Source: CAWKAV01 sp963847735 (GTDB lineage Bacteria > Desulfobacterota > Desulfuromonadia > Desulfuromonadales > BM103). From it: a stretch of 64,000 nucleotides of DNA. Shown piece by piece: positions 9,287-18,787 of this stretch. The number at the start of each line of letters is the position of its first letter. The first letter of the stretch is position 1. The notes under the pieces are model-generated. The model was not told the DNA's origin. It worked only from the letters and a program-made list of their open reading frames with translations, and did no database searches. A program made the position numbers and the translations under genes. The stretch spans positions 186,001 through 250,000 of the forward strand of contig CAWKAV010000016.1 in assembly GCA_963847735.1 (NCBI GenBank), read 5' to 3'.

Positions 9287-10552
9287 CTATTTTTTTAGAG
9301 TGACGATGAAACAGCAGCCGACTGGCTGGTTGTCAGTCACGGCAATCGACCAGTCCTCGCGCTGACAAATGCGATGCACCAGGGAAAGTCCGAGGCCAAG
9401 TCCGCTTCGACTGCCCGACTCGCCACGATAAAAAGGTTTGAAGATCGACTTCTTGTCGGTTTCAGAGATCCCGGGGCCCGTATCACTGATTTCAAATCCC
9501 GTGGCGCGAACGACCAAAGTTATTTCTCCTTTGGCGGCATGGTGAATGGCATTGCGAATCAGGTTGTTGAGGACGGTGCGCAACATGGCGACGGGGTAGA
9601 GTTTGTCGGGTTTCTCCTGATCGGTCTTCTGATCCTGCAGAGTAAATGTTATCCCTCTCGATTCTGACTGCTGCCGCCACTCCTCAAAGTTGCCTTGAAT
9701 AATGTCGGCGAGCGTCGCACACTCCTGCTGGGTCTTGTTGTCGCGCGCAAGGGTCAGAAAAGCGTCGACCAGTTCTTGAATCTCTCCGGCTGCCTTGCCG
9801 ATGATGTTGATGCGCTGCCGGGAAAAATCGTCGAGCTGGTCCTTTTCAATGAGCAGGTCGCATGAGCTCTTGATGACCATCAGCGGGGTGCGTAACTCAT
9901 GGCTGACATCGCTGGTGAAGAGTGTCTCCCGTTGCAGGGCCTCCTGCAGCATGAGGATGGTCCGATCGAATGCTTTCGACAGATGACCGACCTCGTCGTC
10001 AGCATAATCGGAGGAGAGTGGCGGGGCGTCGAACAACAGTTTCTCGCGGTGATGTACCTGGTGAGTCAGGCGTCGCACCGGGGCGATGATTCTCCGGGAC
10101 ATCATGATACCGAGAATCACCGAGGCCAGAACACTCAGGAAAAAACCGGCAACGACGGTAATCTCCAGCAGATTCTCATGCCGTGACAGATTTGTCTGCT
10201 CCTGGACAAGGTAGAAAGGTGTCTCGGATTCCTTTTCCTTCTGCATCATGACATGGAAGGCATTCTTTTCCGATTGCACCTCCGTGAAGCCGGGCTCCAG
10301 GTCGCGCAGATAATATGGTAGATTTTCCGTGCCGCTGTAGAATTTGCTCCCCGTATCAAGTTGCGGGACCTGACCGTGCCGGTAATCGTTCAGTATGCTC
10401 GGGAATTTCCTATTCAGTTCGGCTGTAACCAGGTCTTCCTCAACCATGTCGATCGCAGCCATGATGCCGAAGCTGAAGAGACCGCTTACCACGGTTGTCA
10501 GCACCACGAACGAAATCAGGATGCGGTGCGACAGGGGGGATTTATATTCCAT
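9287..10552 (-). CDS. Two-component sensor histidine kinase
   Basis: A 421-residue membrane kinase. TM1 lies near residues 10-33, a sensory periplasmic segment of about 95 residues follows, and TM2 lies near 130-150. A HAMP-like linker (RRIIAPVRRLTHQV) comes next. The dimerisation H-box is SHELRTPL with the phosphorylated His near 218. The ATP-binding domain has the N box NNLIRNAIHHA, DTGPGIS and GLGLGLSLV. It autophosphorylates and passes phosphate to the response regulator whose stop lies within its start (11-base overlap). The periplasmic domain is acidic with no recognisable ligand fold, so the signal is unknown. The downstream neighbour is a terminator, so the pair forms a short two-gene unit. 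Confidence 0.9.
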   Translation of the reverse strand: MEYKSPLSHRILISFVVLTTVVSGLFSFGIMAAIDMVEEDLVTAELNRKFPSILNDYRHGQVPQLDTGSKFYSGTENLPYYLRDLEPGFTEVQSEKNAFHVMMQKEKESETPFYLVQEQTNLSRHENLLEITVVAGFFLSVLASVILGIMMSRRIIAPVRRLTHQVHHREKLLFDAPPLSSDYADDEVGHLSKAFDRTILMLQEALQRETLFTSDVSHELRTPLMVIKSSCDLLIEKDQLDDFSRQRINIIGKAAGEIQELVDAFLTLARDNKTQQECATLADIIQGNFEEWRQQSESRGITFTLQDQKTDQEKPDKLYPVAMLRTVLNNLIRNAIHHAAKGEITLVVRATGFEISDTGPGISETDKKSIFKPFYRGESGSRSGLGLGLSLVHRICQREDWSIAVTDNQPVGCCFIVTLKK

Positions 10553-11225
10553 GATCAGTTTCTTTCAGACTGTAGCCGATGCCATGTACGGTGTGCAAAA
10601 GAGCGGATTTGAAAGGCTTGTCAATGATATGACGGAGAGTGTGAATGTGGCTGCGCAGGCTGTCGCTGCCCGGCAGATCTTCCCCCCACAGAAGCTCCTC
10701 AAGGGCTTCTCGCTTGACTACATGCGGGCTTCTCTTCATCAGCACTTCGAGCAACTTGAGGCCGATCGGGCTGAGCTTGAGGGGGATCCCTTGACGGGAA
10801 ACTTCCAGGTTGCTCATGTCGAAGACCAGGTCACCGATCGTTAATATGGTCTGCAGACCGGTCTGGCCACGACGGAGCACGGCCTCGACCCGGGCATGCA
10901 GCTCCGGCAATGAGAATGGTTTGACGAGATAGTCGTCCGCCCCTGCCTGAAATCCTTTCAGCTTGTCGTCGACACTGTCTCTGGCCGTGAGCATGATGAT
11001 CGGTGTTCCCAGCCTGGCATCTTGACGCAGCTTCTTGCAGAGCGTGATGCCGTCCATCCCCGGCAGCATGAGATCAAGGATGATCAGGTCGAAAGGCTGG
11101 GTTACCGCAAGGTGAAGGCCGCCCAGGCCATCGTAGGCGCAGTCGACCAGGTAGCCCTTCAGTTCGAGGTAATCGGCAATATTTTGCAGGATCTCAGGTT
11201 GATCCTCGATCACGAGTATACGCAT
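10542..11225 (-). CDS. OmpR-family response regulator
   Basis: A 227-residue regulator. The receiver domain (about 1-120) has the acidic pocket IEDQ, the phosphoacceptor Asp51 in ILDLMLPGMDG, the switch threonine in MLTARD and the conserved lysine in YLVKPF. The winged-helix DNA-binding domain (about 130-220) has KLSPIGLKLLEVLMK and SLRSHIHTLRHIIDKP, typical of OmpR/PhoB. It overlaps the kinase by 11 bases and is its likely cognate partner. Target genes cannot be deduced. The adjacent mechanosensitive channel and CorA genes are transcribed in the same direction just upstream, so envelope or ion stress is one possible context. Confidence 0.92.
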   Translation of the reverse strand: MRILVIEDQPEILQNIADYLELKGYLVDCAYDGLGGLHLAVTQPFDLIILDLMLPGMDGITLCKKLRQDARLGTPIIMLTARDSVDDKLKGFQAGADDYLVKPFSLPELHARVEAVLRRGQTGLQTILTIGDLVFDMSNLEVSRQGIPLKLSPIGLKLLEVLMKRSPHVVKREALEELLWGEDLPGSDSLRSHIHTLRHIIDKPFKSALLHTVHGIGYSLKETDHGI

Positions 11226-11350
11226 CTGGGTTATTCCCGATGGTCAGGGTTGCAGGAGATCATAACTCAAAAGCCCGTTGTCAGCCAACTCTTCCATTCT
11301 GGTCAGTGTTCCCGGCCTGCTGCAGGCATCGTGGAACTGTTCGGCAAGAT

Positions 11351-13819
11351 TCATTCTGTGGTGCCTTCTGATTTGGATGATTGGTTTACGGTGGGAGTCC
11401 CCTGCAATGATTGCAGATTAGATTCAATGCTGCGCAAATGCAAGTCCCTCTGTGGGAACGGGATGGTGATACAATGCTCCCGGAAATGCCGGTCCACGGC
11501 CTGTCCCAGATCACTCTTGATCTTCAGTCGCTTGTTGATATCGGAGATCCACACCCTCAGTTCGAAATCGATCGAGCTCTCGCCGAAGCCGGTGAAGATG
11601 GCCGAAGGCTCCGGGGAGTCAAGAATGTCTGGCTGTTCGTTCGCCACGCGCAGGAGAATCTTCAGAACTTCGTCAAGCGGACTGCCGTAGGCGACCCCGA
11701 CCTGCAGAACAATGCGGGAAATATTGGAGGTGAACGTCCAGTTGGTGACCTTTTGCGAGATCAGGTCCGAGTTGGGAACGATGATCTCAGCGCGGTCGAG
11801 GGTCTCGAAGACTGTCGAGCGCAGGCCGATCTTGATGACAGTCCCCCACTGGTCATCTATGTTGATGGTGTCACCGACCTTGACCGGTCGTTCGAAGAGC
11901 AGGATCAGGCCGCTGACGAAGTTGTTGACGATGTTCTGCAGGCCGAAACCGATGCCGACGCCCAGCGCCCCGGCGATAATCGTGAACTTCTGCAGATCGA
12001 GCCCGGCCATGCTGACTGCAACCAGAAAGCCTACCGTGAACATGGCATAATGCAGCAGTCTCTTCATGGCGGTCTTGACGCCGTATTCCATTTTGCGGGG
12101 CGTCATGTAGTGGGCATCGGCCATGGCCTGCACAAGCCATGAAAACAGGTTGGTCAGGTAGAGCACGACGATGATCATAGTCACCATGTAGAGCGAAATA
12201 CTGAATTCGCCGATACTGTATTCGAGACTCAAGAGGCGGGCGGAGACCTCATCAACATTATTGTAGACACCCCATACCACCGGCAGGAAAAGCCCTGCTT
12301 CGACCAGGATAATAATGTGTGCCAGGGTCTTCAGCCGGTCGCCGGTGCTGATGCCGAGACGCCTGATGAACTGACGTTCCCTGATCCAGTTCATGCGCAG
12401 GAATTCAGTGATGCCACCATCAACCAGGCGGATCGTCATGCGTACGATGAACAGGACGATAATGGTGCCGAGCACCGCATCGATCAGGTGAATCGACAGG
12501 GTGGCGAAACCCAGCAGCGCAGTGGCCAGACCGATCAGCGCAAACAGGCTGATCAGGTAAAGAGAGACGACGAATACGCCGGTTCGATCGGGCTCCTGAC
12601 GCTGTGTATGCCGGGCAATCAACAGGCACATCGGGGCCGCAATCGCGCAGAGCAAGACCTCGTAAAGCTGGTATGCCGGGGTCGGTAGGCCACTGACCTT
12701 GAGCGTCTCCGAAACCAGGTAGACCACGGCCAGCACCCTTATCAGCCATTTGCGACGTTGTTTTTCAGCCATCGACGAGGCCAGTACGGTGCCGGTGATG
12801 GTGGCGATGGTCAGAATCAGCCAGCCCCACGAAGGGGGAGGATTCTCATAAAAGGAGCTGGTCGTGGCAATGATGATGAAGATTGCCCCGGAGATGGGGT
12901 GCTTGAAAAAGAAACGCCATTCGGTGCTGATCGGTTTGGCTTTGCGCCGACGCAGCAGCAGAATGTTGGCGAGAACAAAGGAACAGATCAACTGGAGAAG
13001 GACGATCCATCCCTGGCGCTGCCAGAATCCATCGGGGAGCTTCATGGTCGAAATGAAATTGTCGCGGTACTCCGTGAGCATTGTGCCGTTGAGCTGGAGG
13101 TAGAAGTCCATGCTGAACAAGGAGTACGCATTGCGCCGGAAGGTCTCCTGGCGCAGTTCTCCAAGGGTCTTGTCGATCAGGCCGAGCCGGCTGGCAAGGG
13201 TCTCCTGCTCCGCCGAGAACTCCTTCTGCATACTGATCAGTTTTATCGAGGCCAGCGATATCCGCTGCAGGAGCTCATCGATGCCCTGCCGGGTTTTAGT
13301 GAATGTTTCACCAGGAATCTTGATACCGTTTTTGCGCAGAGACGCAGGCCATTCCTGCCAGAAGGTTTTTTCCTTTGACCAGGTGGCACGAAGATCTTCC
13401 AGTGCCCTGAAATGCCCGGTCAGTACTTCGAACCGCTGTTTCTGCTCCCTGTCGATCTGCTTGTAGCGTGCTTCTGCTGTCATCAGGCGGTTGAGTGGCC
13501 AGTTGGTTGAGTCTTCCCAGTTTGTGAACTGCTCCTCGATCGTCTTGAGTCTGCCGGCCAGGTCAGCAAGCTGCTTGTGGGTATCCTCCAGCGATTCGGT
13601 CTGGTCGACGACTGCGTTCGCCTCGGTCAGCCTGGTGGTGACCTCACTCGCCTTGGGGATCAGTTCATCGAGGCCGGGAAAGCTTACCGCCAAGCTTGTC
13701 GCTGCAGAAGCCGGGTCTTCTGCCAGGCATGGATTGCTGCCGAGCGCCCAGGTCAACAGGACCAGGCAGAAGACCAACCTGTTAATGCATGCGGGTATGG
13801 AGTGACTACGCAGGCTCAT
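11351..13819 (-). CDS. Large MscS-family mechanosensitive channel
   Basis: About 822 residues, far longer than the 286-residue E. coli MscS. A signal-like segment comes first, then a long helical periplasmic region to about residue 260. A series of hydrophobic helices follows, then the MscS core near the C-terminus with GALGVGIGFGLQNIVNNFVSGLILLFERPVKVGD, the pore-lining helix and beta domain. PNSDLISQKVTNWTF lies after it. Such proteins (MscK/YbdG-like) release solutes on hypo-osmotic shock. I chose ATG 13819 because it overlaps the CorA stop (ATGA); longer starts upstream would lie inside corA. The coupling to CorA suggests linked ion and osmotic homeostasis. Confidence 0.85.
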   Translation of the reverse strand: MSLRSHSIPACINRLVFCLVLLTWALGSNPCLAEDPASAATSLAVSFPGLDELIPKASEVTTRLTEANAVVDQTESLEDTHKQLADLAGRLKTIEEQFTNWEDSTNWPLNRLMTAEARYKQIDREQKQRFEVLTGHFRALEDLRATWSKEKTFWQEWPASLRKNGIKIPGETFTKTRQGIDELLQRISLASIKLISMQKEFSAEQETLASRLGLIDKTLGELRQETFRRNAYSLFSMDFYLQLNGTMLTEYRDNFISTMKLPDGFWQRQGWIVLLQLICSFVLANILLLRRRKAKPISTEWRFFFKHPISGAIFIIIATTSSFYENPPPSWGWLILTIATITGTVLASSMAEKQRRKWLIRVLAVVYLVSETLKVSGLPTPAYQLYEVLLCAIAAPMCLLIARHTQRQEPDRTGVFVVSLYLISLFALIGLATALLGFATLSIHLIDAVLGTIIVLFIVRMTIRLVDGGITEFLRMNWIRERQFIRRLGISTGDRLKTLAHIIILVEAGLFLPVVWGVYNNVDEVSARLLSLEYSIGEFSISLYMVTMIIVVLYLTNLFSWLVQAMADAHYMTPRKMEYGVKTAMKRLLHYAMFTVGFLVAVSMAGLDLQKFTIIAGALGVGIGFGLQNIVNNFVSGLILLFERPVKVGDTINIDDQWGTVIKIGLRSTVFETLDRAEIIVPNSDLISQKVTNWTFTSNISRIVLQVGVAYGSPLDEVLKILLRVANEQPDILDSPEPSAIFTGFGESSIDFELRVWISDINKRLKIKSDLGQAVDRHFREHCITIPFPQRDLHLRSIESNLQSLQGTPTVNQSSKSEGTTE

Positions 13820-14934
13820 AACCATTTTTTCCGTCTGAAGAAGATGAGCATGCCAGCCGCACAGCCTGTCATCAGGCCCCATATGGCAAAATAGCCCCAG
13901 CGCCACTTGAGTTCGGGGATGTACTCGAAGTTCATGCCGTAGATGCCGGCGAGGAAGGTCAGGGGGATGAAGATCGAGGCCATGATGGTCAGAACCTTCA
14001 TGATTTCGTTCATGCGGTTGCTGACTGACGACATGTACAGATCCTGCAGACCGGTGATCGCGTCGCGGAAAATTTCGAGAGTGTCAATGGCCTGAACAGT
14101 GTGATCATGCAGATCGCGCAGGTAGATCTGCGTCCCCTCGCTGATCAGGGGAGAGGGCTCCTTGTGCACCTGGTTAATCACTTCGCGTAGCGGCCAGACC
14201 GATTTGCGCAAAAGCAGGAGCTCACGTTTGTAGTGATAGATCGTCGTCAGCAGTGACGATTCGGGGTTGCTGATCAGCTGCTCCTCCAACTGCACCAGGC
14301 GGTCACCGACTTTCTCCAGAATTTGGAAGTAGCTGTCGACAATCGAGTCGAGCAGTGCGTAGGCCAGGTAGTCGGCGCCACGCTGGCGAATCCTTCCATT
14401 GCTGCGCTGCAGGCGGTCGCGAACTCCGTCAAAGACATCGCCCTCTAGCTCCTGGAAGGAGAGTACATAATGTTGGCCGAGCAGTATGCTGACCTGCTCA
14501 GTCTCGATCTCCTGGGTTTCATCATCGAAGAACAGCATCTTGAGGATGATCAGGCTGTAGTTTTCGAACTCTTCAAGCTTGGGGCGGTGATGGGTGTTGA
14601 GGATATCCTCGAGGGCCAGCGGGTGGATATCGAAGTGCTTGCCGAAGGCTTCGATCAGTGCGATGTCATGGATGCCGCTCAGATTGATCCAGCTGACCGT
14701 GTCCTTCTCCTTGAAGGCAGTGGCTTCCTCGACAGTGATTCCGACGCGAGTCTCGAATCTTGACTGGTTGTAGCCGATCAGGGTGATGACTGGTTTCTCG
14801 GTAGTCTTACGGCCGACGTGAACCAGCGTCCCTGGCGGCAGACCGACTTGTTTCGCCTTAACCTGGAACATGTCCTTGTTGATCGGCTGTTTGAGAAAGT
14901 CGAGGTTGAGTAATGGTCTCTTCGCCATATTCAT
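13816..14934 (-). CDS. corA: CorA magnesium/cobalt transporter
   Basis: A 372-residue CorA-type divalent cation channel. The long cytoplasmic alpha/beta and helical region ends in two C-terminal membrane helices, the first followed by the diagnostic GMN motif in GIYGMNFEYIPE. FIPLTFLAG lies in TM1. The C-terminus is basic (FFRRKKWL), as usual. CorA mediates Mg2+ and Co2+ influx as a pentamer. ATG 14934 follows GGAG at short spacing; GTG 14937 and ATG 14928 are alternatives. The stop overlaps the MscS-type gene start. Confidence 0.93.
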   Translation of the reverse strand: MNMAKRPLLNLDFLKQPINKDMFQVKAKQVGLPPGTLVHVGRKTTEKPVITLIGYNQSRFETRVGITVEEATAFKEKDTVSWINLSGIHDIALIEAFGKHFDIHPLALEDILNTHHRPKLEEFENYSLIILKMLFFDDETQEIETEQVSILLGQHYVLSFQELEGDVFDGVRDRLQRSNGRIRQRGADYLAYALLDSIVDSYFQILEKVGDRLVQLEEQLISNPESSLLTTIYHYKRELLLLRKSVWPLREVINQVHKEPSPLISEGTQIYLRDLHDHTVQAIDTLEIFRDAITGLQDLYMSSVSNRMNEIMKVLTIMASIFIPLTFLAGIYGMNFEYIPELKWRWGYFAIWGLMTGCAAGMLIFFRRKKWL

Positions 14935-15332
14935 CACACTCCATGATTGTCTGCGAGAGCCGAACCGCTAACGAGATGTTTGACGCTCCAGACTGAAATT
15001 TTCTTCCGTAAGTGTTGAGGTGTAATCATCGAACACGTCTTCCGCTCGTGCCAGCCAATCATATAATTGTCCTAGCTGAAAAAACTCCATTGTATTCTAA
15101 CGTATTTATTGACTTATTCCTATCATCCGTCGTATTTGCTGACCGTTGGTCCGTGCGCTGAAAAAGTGTGCCATAATTAGAAAGCGTGTTTCAGACAGAA
15201 GTCAAATGAAGGTGAGGTTGACCGCCGTTGGAGTTCTGTGTGGTTTTTGTTTGCAATCCGGTAAATTGTGTAATCATATTGCCTTGAATGCCGGTCATAA
15301 AGGTTCGGCAACAGACAACAGCGAGGGTAGGT
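14935..15332. other. Divergent intergenic region between corA and GNAT genes
   Basis: About 400 bases between divergent genes. It holds the small minus-strand open frame at 14968-15090 and, toward the GNAT gene, AT-rich sequence with weak promoter-like hexamers (for example TTGCAA then CATATT, 18-base spacing, near 15250-15280). No RNA gene was recognised. Confidence 0.5.
14968..15090 (-). CDS. Possible 40-residue acidic small protein
   Basis: An ATG-initiated open frame of 40 codons just upstream of corA on the same strand. The peptide is acidic and looks amphipathic (LYDWLARAEDVFDDYTS), with a normal codon pattern. The ribosome-binding site is weak. It matches nothing I recognise. It may be a leader peptide for corA or chance; comparative conservation would decide. 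Confidence 0.25.
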   Translation of the reverse strand: MEFFQLGQLYDWLARAEDVFDDYTSTLTEENFSLERQTSR

Positions 15333-15845
15333 ATGGGCAGGGAAAAAGCCGACACAGATGCAGAACTGGATATTCGTGACATGACGATTGATGACTTCGC
15401 AAGCGTTTTTCATCTCGGCGAGAAGTTGTTCACCTCGGAATATTCTGCCAGCATGTACCGAACCTGGGATGAGTATGAGATCACCACCCTTTACAACTCT
15501 GACAGTGAACTCTGTCTGGTTGCCGAAATCAACGAAGAGATCGTCGGCTTCGCTCTGGGCACGACCGTAGAGAAGAATAACTCCGCTTGGAAATACGGTT
15601 ACCTGGTCTGGATTGGCGTGCGGCCCGGGTTACAAAAAAAGGGGGTTGGCGACGGTCTGTTCAACGAAATCAGGAAACGCATGAAGGACCAGGGGGTGCG
15701 CATGATCATCATCGACACCGATGCCGACAATCAGGCCGGGATTCGTTTTTTTGAGAAGCATGGTTTCGGCAGCATCCAGAAGCATGTCTATATGACCCTC
15801 AACCTGGCGAAGCGGAAACAGGCACGTAAAAGGCGCAAGGAATGA
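15333..15845 (+). CDS. GNAT-family N-acetyltransferase
   Basis: About 170 residues with the GNAT fold. Strand beta4 and the acetyl-CoA motif A appear as WIGVRPGLQKKGVGDGLFNEI, followed by DTDADNQAGIRFFEKHGF typical of motif B. It transfers an acetyl group to an amine; the substrate is unknown. I chose ATG 15333 (MGREKADTDAE) because GAGGGTAGGT lies immediately upstream; 15288 is a longer alternative. The stop overlaps the ATG of the M20 peptidase gene, so the two are translationally coupled. An acetyltransferase beside a deacetylase-like M20 enzyme suggests a shared metabolite, though that is only inferred. Confidence 0.82.
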   Translation: MGREKADTDAELDIRDMTIDDFASVFHLGEKLFTSEYSASMYRTWDEYEITTLYNSDSELCLVAEINEEIVGFALGTTVEKNNSAWKYGYLVWIGVRPGLQKKGVGDGLFNEIRKRMKDQGVRMIIIDTDADNQAGIRFFEKHGFGSIQKHVYMTLNLAKRKQARKRRKE

Positions 15846-16984
15846 ACCAGCCCCTGGTCGAAAAAATATGGGACGACATTGACGTCGAACGTCTGCGTCA
15901 GACCTTGATTGATATGGTCGATATCTATTCTCCTTCCGGCAAGGAAGAGGATATACAACTCTATATTGAAGCCCGGCTTGCGCAGGCCGGAGCCGTTGTG
16001 ACCAGGCAGGAGGTTGACGAGGACCGTTACAACCTGATAGCCACCATGGGACAGGGCGAGCCGCAGCTCTACCTGGTCGGCCATGTCGACACAGTGCCGG
16101 CCTGGGATCTTGAAGAATATTGCGCGACGGAAGAGTGGGGAGTTGTACGCGGACTTGGTACGGCAGATATGAAGGGCGGTTGCGCGGCCATGCTGGAGGC
16201 TTGGTTGGCCCTGACTGGCCTGCCGGAGAATCAGCGGCCTCCGGTCGGGATTCTGTTCGTGGTTGGTGAAGAAGAGAACGGCGACGGCAGCGCCAGATTT
16301 CTTGAAACTACCCGCCCGCAATGGGTTGTGATTGGTGAGCCGACCTCGTTATCCCCCTGTTTCAGCCATTACGGTTACCTGGAGGTCGCTCTGACCACCC
16401 AGGGCCGTCGCATCCATTCCTCCCTGCCGGAACTGGGCCACAACGCGGTTGAGTCGATGCTGCGTTTCCTTCTGCTGCTTGGCAAAGAGGCGCTCTTCGA
16501 TCGGGAGAACCCGCAGCTTGTTTATTCGATCCGTGAGATGAGCTCGTCGCGTGCCGGCTTTGTGGTTCCCGATCAGTGTGAAACCTACATCGATCTGCAC
16601 CTGCCGCCGGGAGGCTCTCCCCGGCAGGTGCAGGAAATTCTGAAAGCGTGTGTCGTTAAGGCTGAGGCGTTGATTCCTGGTTTGAACCTTGATATCAGCT
16701 TTGACTTTTCGTCGCAAGGCTACACTTTAAAGGAAGACAGTCAGTTGGTGGAATTGTTCGAAAGTCTCTATCCGCTTCTGAATTTGCCGCTGCAGTTCAA
16801 CCCCTTCCGTTCGCATTCTGATGGCAACCTGTTCTTTGGTGCGGGATGCCAGCCGTTGATTCTCGGGCCAGGTTCACTGGAAACAGCCCACACTGCAGAC
16901 GAGCAGACTTCCCTGTCTGAGGTCGAGGCGGCGGCGCGGATCTACGCTGCGCTCTGCCTGAATGTTCTTGACCAGCGGCCTTGA
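15842..16984 (+). CDS. M20-family metallopeptidase/deacylase (ArgE/DapE-like)
   Basis: A 380-residue M20 metallohydrolase. The metal and catalytic motifs are in order: GHVDTVPA (first metal His and Asp), GLGTADMKGG (bridging Asp), GEEENGDG (catalytic Glu pair), and a late PFRSHSDGNLF near the C-terminus. The lid domain lies between. The family includes ArgE, DapE and carboxypeptidase G2 and removes acyl or peptidyl groups from amino acids. The exact substrate is not clear. It is coupled by ATGA overlap to the GNAT gene. Confidence 0.85.
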   Translation: MNQPLVEKIWDDIDVERLRQTLIDMVDIYSPSGKEEDIQLYIEARLAQAGAVVTRQEVDEDRYNLIATMGQGEPQLYLVGHVDTVPAWDLEEYCATEEWGVVRGLGTADMKGGCAAMLEAWLALTGLPENQRPPVGILFVVGEEENGDGSARFLETTRPQWVVIGEPTSLSPCFSHYGYLEVALTTQGRRIHSSLPELGHNAVESMLRFLLLLGKEALFDRENPQLVYSIREMSSSRAGFVVPDQCETYIDLHLPPGGSPRQVQEILKACVVKAEALIPGLNLDISFDFSSQGYTLKEDSQLVELFESLYPLLNLPLQFNPFRSHSDGNLFFGAGCQPLILGPGSLETAHTADEQTSLSEVEAAARIYAALCLNVLDQRP

Positions 16985-17034
16985 TCACCTCGGGACAGGC
17001 TCCGTCTCGCGCTTTCTCTTGATAATGCCAGACT

Positions 17035-18489
17035 CTAACGGCCCTTTCCGAACAGTGAGCCCAACAGGCCGCGCATGATCTGGCGGCCAAATTGCGTGCC
17101 GATGGAGCGGGCGGCGCTTTTGGCGGCGGCCTCAAAAACCCCCCCCGCCGAGCTGCTCTGTCGTGAGCGGCTACGACTGGCAGGTGGCGGTGTAGCCTTC
17201 TCCTGCTGTCTTGCCCTTGCCGTCAGCTGTTCATATGCCGATTCACGGTCAATCTCCCGATCATAGACGGTACCGACGATGGACTCTGCCCGTACCTGAT
17301 CACGTTCCTGGAAATCGAGCGGGCGCAGACGGCTGGCCGGCGGACAGACCAGCGCCCGTTCCACCGGGGCGGGAATCCCCTTGTCATCGAGACAGGAGAC
17401 CAGCGCTTCGCCGACGCCGAGCTCGGTAATCGCCTGCTCAACGTCAAGAGGCGGGTTGGGCCGGAAAGTCTGGGCGGCGGCACGCACCGCTTTCTGGTCG
17501 CGCGGCGTGAAAGCGCGCAGCGCATGCTGTACACGGTTGCCGAGTTGGCCGAGGATGGTGTCCGGTACATCGAGAGGATTCTGGGTGACAAAATAGATGC
17601 CGACCCCCTTGGAGCGGATCAGGCGCACTACCTGCTCGATCTTGTCAAGCAGTGCTTCGGGCGGATCATCAAACAGCAGGTGAGCTTCGTCGAAAAAGAA
17701 GACAATGCGGGGCTTGGCCGGGTCACCGACCTCAGGCAGTTTTTCAAAGAGCTCGGAGATCAGCCAGAGCAGGAAGGTGGCGTAAATCTTCGGGGTCTGA
17801 ATCAGGCGATCAGCGGCCAGGATATTGATCACGCCGAGACCGCCGGGCGCGGTCTGCATCAGGTCGTCGAGGTTCAGGGCCGGTTCGCCAAAGAAAATTT
17901 CCGCGCCCTGCTGTTCCAGCGTCAGCAGGGCCCGCTGTATGGTGCCGATGCTGGCTGTGGAGATGTTGCCGTAAGCGGTGCGGAAGTCTTTGGCGTTGTC
18001 GCCGACGAAGCGGACCATGGCCTGCAGGTCCTTGAGGTCAAGCAGCAGCATGCCCTGGTCATCGGCGACCTTGAACACAAGGGTGAGGATGCCGCTCTGG
18101 GTGGGGTTGAGGTCGAGTAAACGGGCCAGCAGCAGAGGGCCCATTTCCGAAATGGTTGTGCGGATCGGATGACCCTGCTCACCGAACAGGTCCCAGAACA
18201 CCACCGGAAACCCCTGTGGCACGAAATCCTTCAGGCCAAGAGTAGCAACCCGTTCCATGACCTTGGGGTGGTCGCCACCGGCCTTGGCCAGTCCGGACAG
18301 GTCGCCTTTGACGTCGGCCATAAAGACCGGTACGCCGATGCGGCTGAAATGCTCGGCGAGCACGCGCAGCGTCACAGTTTTGCCGGTACCGGTGGCTCCG
18401 GCGATCAGGCCGTGACGGTTGGCCATGCGTGGCAGGATACCAAGGAAATCGTCGGTTTTGGCGATGGGCATGGGGTCAAGTTGGGTCAT
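17035..18489 (-). CDS. HerA-like ATPase (DUF853)
   Basis: About 484 residues, DUF853/YjgR-like. Walker A is AGATGTGKTVTL near residue 32; Walker B is RIVFFFDEAHLLF near 242-254; a QNPLDVPDTILGQLGNRVQHALR segment follows as in HerA/FtsK ATPases. The C-terminal region is basic and low-complexity, then ends in an IGTQFGRQIMRGLLGSLFG helix. Members are proposed DNA-related hexameric ATPases, but function is not established for this branch. ATG 18489 (MTQLDPMPIAKTDDF) has a clear AGAGAGGATCCC ribosome site; the longer 18534 start lacks one. Confidence 0.82.
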   Translation of the reverse strand: MTQLDPMPIAKTDDFLGILPRMANRHGLIAGATGTGKTVTLRVLAEHFSRIGVPVFMADVKGDLSGLAKAGGDHPKVMERVATLGLKDFVPQGFPVVFWDLFGEQGHPIRTTISEMGPLLLARLLDLNPTQSGILTLVFKVADDQGMLLLDLKDLQAMVRFVGDNAKDFRTAYGNISTASIGTIQRALLTLEQQGAEIFFGEPALNLDDLMQTAPGGLGVINILAADRLIQTPKIYATFLLWLISELFEKLPEVGDPAKPRIVFFFDEAHLLFDDPPEALLDKIEQVVRLIRSKGVGIYFVTQNPLDVPDTILGQLGNRVQHALRAFTPRDQKAVRAAAQTFRPNPPLDVEQAITELGVGEALVSCLDDKGIPAPVERALVCPPASRLRPLDFQERDQVRAESIVGTVYDREIDRESAYEQLTARARQQEKATPPPASRSRSRQSSSAGGVFEAAAKSAARSIGTQFGRQIMRGLLGSLFGKGR

Positions 18490-18787
18490 GGGATCCTCTC
18501 TGATTAAAAGTTGTTTGATCGGAACGTTAATCATAGCATCTGAATCGCAAAGGAAAAGTCAGTTGTAAATTTCCAGGGCCGAACAAAAAAACCGCGCGGG
18601 TAGCGTGGCTATTTTGTTCGGATTTGGCCTGGTTCGGGTAATCGTGTGCCGCATGATCGCCCGAGATCGTCCTCGTCGAATTCGAGGACGGCCTGGGCCA
18701 GTCCTGATCGGCGTTGGCCAGGGCGTCCTGAATATCTCTATCAATAACACGCTTGTTTTCGTCTCAGCAGTCGTGACAAATAATCGT
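18490..18787. other. Intergenic stretch with structured DNA and a possible small gene
   Basis: About 300 bases. On the minus strand a protein-like stretch runs from about 18760 to TAG at 18609-18611, but only if frame changes are allowed (DIQDALANADQDW, then AQAVLEFDEDDLG). A perfect 8-base inverted repeat, CGTCCTCG/CGAGGACG, lies at 18668-18690. The terminator below follows directly. Confidence 0.3.
18585..18609 (-). terminator. Rho-independent terminator (minus strand)
   Basis: On the minus strand GCCACGC and GCGCGGT pair with one mismatch and a terminal wobble around a 5-base loop and are followed by seven T residues. It would end transcripts from the enoyl-CoA hydratase gene or from the uncertain small frame whose TAG abuts it. 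It also separates these from herA-like transcription. Confidence 0.5.
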
